A stretch of DNA of 64,000 nucleotides from Kalymmatonema hyalinum WJT4-NPBG1 (GTDB taxonomy: Bacteria > Cyanobacteriota > Cyanobacteriia > Cyanobacteriales > Nostocaceae), in contig JAHHIB010000007.1 of the NCBI GenBank assembly GCA_019359075.1, positions 82,258 to 146,257 of the forward strand, written 5' to 3'. The notes beneath the pieces were generated by a model. It saw only the letters and a list, made by a program, of their open reading frames with translations, was not told the DNA's origin and did not search any database. Position numbers and translations under genes: made by a program. Each line of letters opens with the position of its first letter. The first letter of the stretch is position 1. Positions 63,319 through 64,000 of this stretch are shown piece after piece.

Positions 63319-63385
63319 CTGGGGGAGTCCATGTATCCCACGCCAAATTGAAAATTATGGCGTGGGTCTTATAGCTCCCCCAGAC
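63319..63385. repeat. Left-end long hairpin of TnpB element 3
   Basis: The arms CTGGGGGAG and CTCCCCCAG are the outer pair, CCACGCCA and TGGCGTGG the inner pair, with an AT-rich loop. Stem-loops near the ends are what the single-strand transposase of this family recognises. Confidence 0.8.
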
Positions 63386-63397
63386 CCCCACGAGAAG

Positions 63398-63682
63398 ATA
63401 AAAATTTTCTTCACGATGACACTGCACATTCTGAAGCGACAGGTAAATCACTACATAGCGGTTGGGATCGCTGACTCGTTGCTCCCATGTTTGGAAAAAG
63501 TGATACAGTAACGAAGATTTCCCAATGCGCTTTTCACCAACAAGATTAATACTTGTTGGCTGTACACCACTCATGCGAGAGGCGATCGCCCGCAATTCAT
63601 CCTTACGACCCACAAATAGTTTAGGGTCTTCAATCATTCCCGCAGCCACAAAAGGGTTGGAAGGAAGCGATCCGGAAGTCAT
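63398..63682 (-). pseudogene. N-terminal part of a STAND-type ATPase gene split by TnpB element 3
   Basis: The frame starts MTSGSLPSNPFVAAGMIED, then FVGRKDELRAIASRM, the P-loop NLVGEKRIGKSSLLYHF and VIYLSLQNVQCHREENFY, where the element begins. The FVGR and GxxxxGKSSL pattern marks an AAA/STAND ATPase (novel STAND group), commonly linked to defence or signalling. Only this portion and the short piece at 61767-61925 remain. Confidence 0.8.
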
Positions 63683-64000
63683 GTAAAGATTTTCTGCCAG
63701 TGCTGGCGCTGTAGGTGGAATTAATTACTTAAAACGCTACCACCAGTCCAAAAATAGCTTTGCGATCTGAGTCACTATGAGATGACTTTGAAATTATGGA
63801 TTTTTCCTGCTCTTATAATTCTCGCTCTACCCCACCCCAGTTTTGTCTGACGCCAAAACCGCCCCTCCCCTTGGTAAGGCTATGCATTACCCGGATCTTT
63901 CTTAACATTGCTGTAAAACAGGCAGGATAAGAATGGTGGCGGTGAGGGTAGTTGTGGGGGTTGACAGGGGGAATCAAAGATGAGTATGAGGAGAAAATTA
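63683..64000. other. Intergenic, no gene seen
   Basis: AT-rich sequence upstream of the interrupted ATPase; probably holds its promoter. A few bases at the right edge (GGTGAGGGTAG...) could start something beyond the window but show no clear frame. Confidence 0.4.

Larger units (their letters stand above)
61926..63397 (-). mobile_element. IS200/IS605-like TnpB element 3 with base-level ends
   Basis: A 1472-bp element holding one tnpB (minus). The left end (63397, upstream of tnpB) starts CTTCTCGTGGGGG next to host TTTAT and forms a long imperfect hairpin: CTGGGGGAG ... CCACGCCA/TGGCGTGG ... CTCCCCCAG. The right end finishes GGATGTCAC at 61926 after hairpin CCTACGCTG/CAGCGTAGG. Removing it rejoins an ATPase frame exactly (ENFY to QAIARQ). 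No tnpA is present. Confidence 0.88.

Noticed and set aside
1..64000. CRISPR array
   Set aside because: I saw no series of identical direct repeats with regular unique spacers; the repeats present are palindromic singletons or pairs.

Overview
The window reads as chromosome from a filamentous cyanobacterium, probably Nostocales. HIP1 palindromes (GCGATCGC) are scattered throughout. Intergenic DNA carries the usual cyanobacterial hairpin repeats, for example the GTAGAGACG palindromes and a GGATGCGTTAG repeat. Gene families typical of the group are present: a PEP-CTERM protein, a two-partner-secretion haemagglutinin, TnpB-only IS200/IS605 elements, and an O-antigen/exopolysaccharide locus with a BY-kinase. 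Layout: 1-5.4 kb is a plus-strand exopolysaccharide/glycan block (PhyH-type dioxygenase cut by the window edge, FkbM methyltransferase, exostosin-like and GT4 glycosyltransferases, O-antigen ligase/polymerase). From 5.3 to 12.9 kb, on the minus strand, is a complete lasso peptide cluster in the order B1 (RRE), B2 (leader protease), C (cyclase), A (precursor), K (HPr-kinase-like), D (ABC exporter), N (nucleotidyltransferase), with a decayed second copy of the cyclase 3' end between A and K. A tRNA-Gln and a Wzc-type tyrosine kinase follow at 14-17.5 kb. The lasso cluster therefore lies between polysaccharide genes. From 17.7 to 25.9 kb are orphan metabolic genes: a type II thioesterase, a free-amino-acid-type 2OG dioxygenase and a cysteine-desulfurase-like enzyme, which look like NRPS helpers without an NRPS. 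A TetR/cupin divergent pair with two operators, a [2Fe-2S] ferredoxin, a shikimate-kinase-like ATPase and a hexapeptide acyltransferase complete this stretch. From 26 to 30.2 kb is a SWIM/SNF2 pair. From 30.3 to 39 kb is a minus-strand aldehyde-oxidase locus: an AraC regulator, paoABC-like subunits, a second strikingly GC-rich molybdopterin subunit bounded by 84-bp direct repeats, a secreted VOC protein and an SDR. From 39 to 50 kb are a gamma-glutamyltransferase, a secreted haemagglutinin, a PEP-CTERM protein, a PIN-KTSC fusion, a flavoprotein, a GNAT enzyme and the first TnpB element. From 50 to 61.6 kb are ComB, a PLP decarboxylase, a BlaI/M56 pair, the second TnpB element (which abuts a broken globin gene), DUF421, an alpha/beta hydrolase, an SDR, a truncated HldE-like protein and an HNH-like protein. 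From 61.8 to 63.7 kb a third TnpB element has split a STAND-type ATPase gene, and its ends can be read to the base. The right half of the window is rich in remnants (class II aldolase, response regulator, VOC fragment, globin, ATPase), which fits an accessory, recombining region. The most interesting items are the lasso precursor, whose best-placed core starts with Met and is long; the TnpB-like protein that has lost its zinc-ribbon cysteines while keeping the RuvC triad; and the fact that two of the three tnpB genes sit divergently beside a small RHH regulator.
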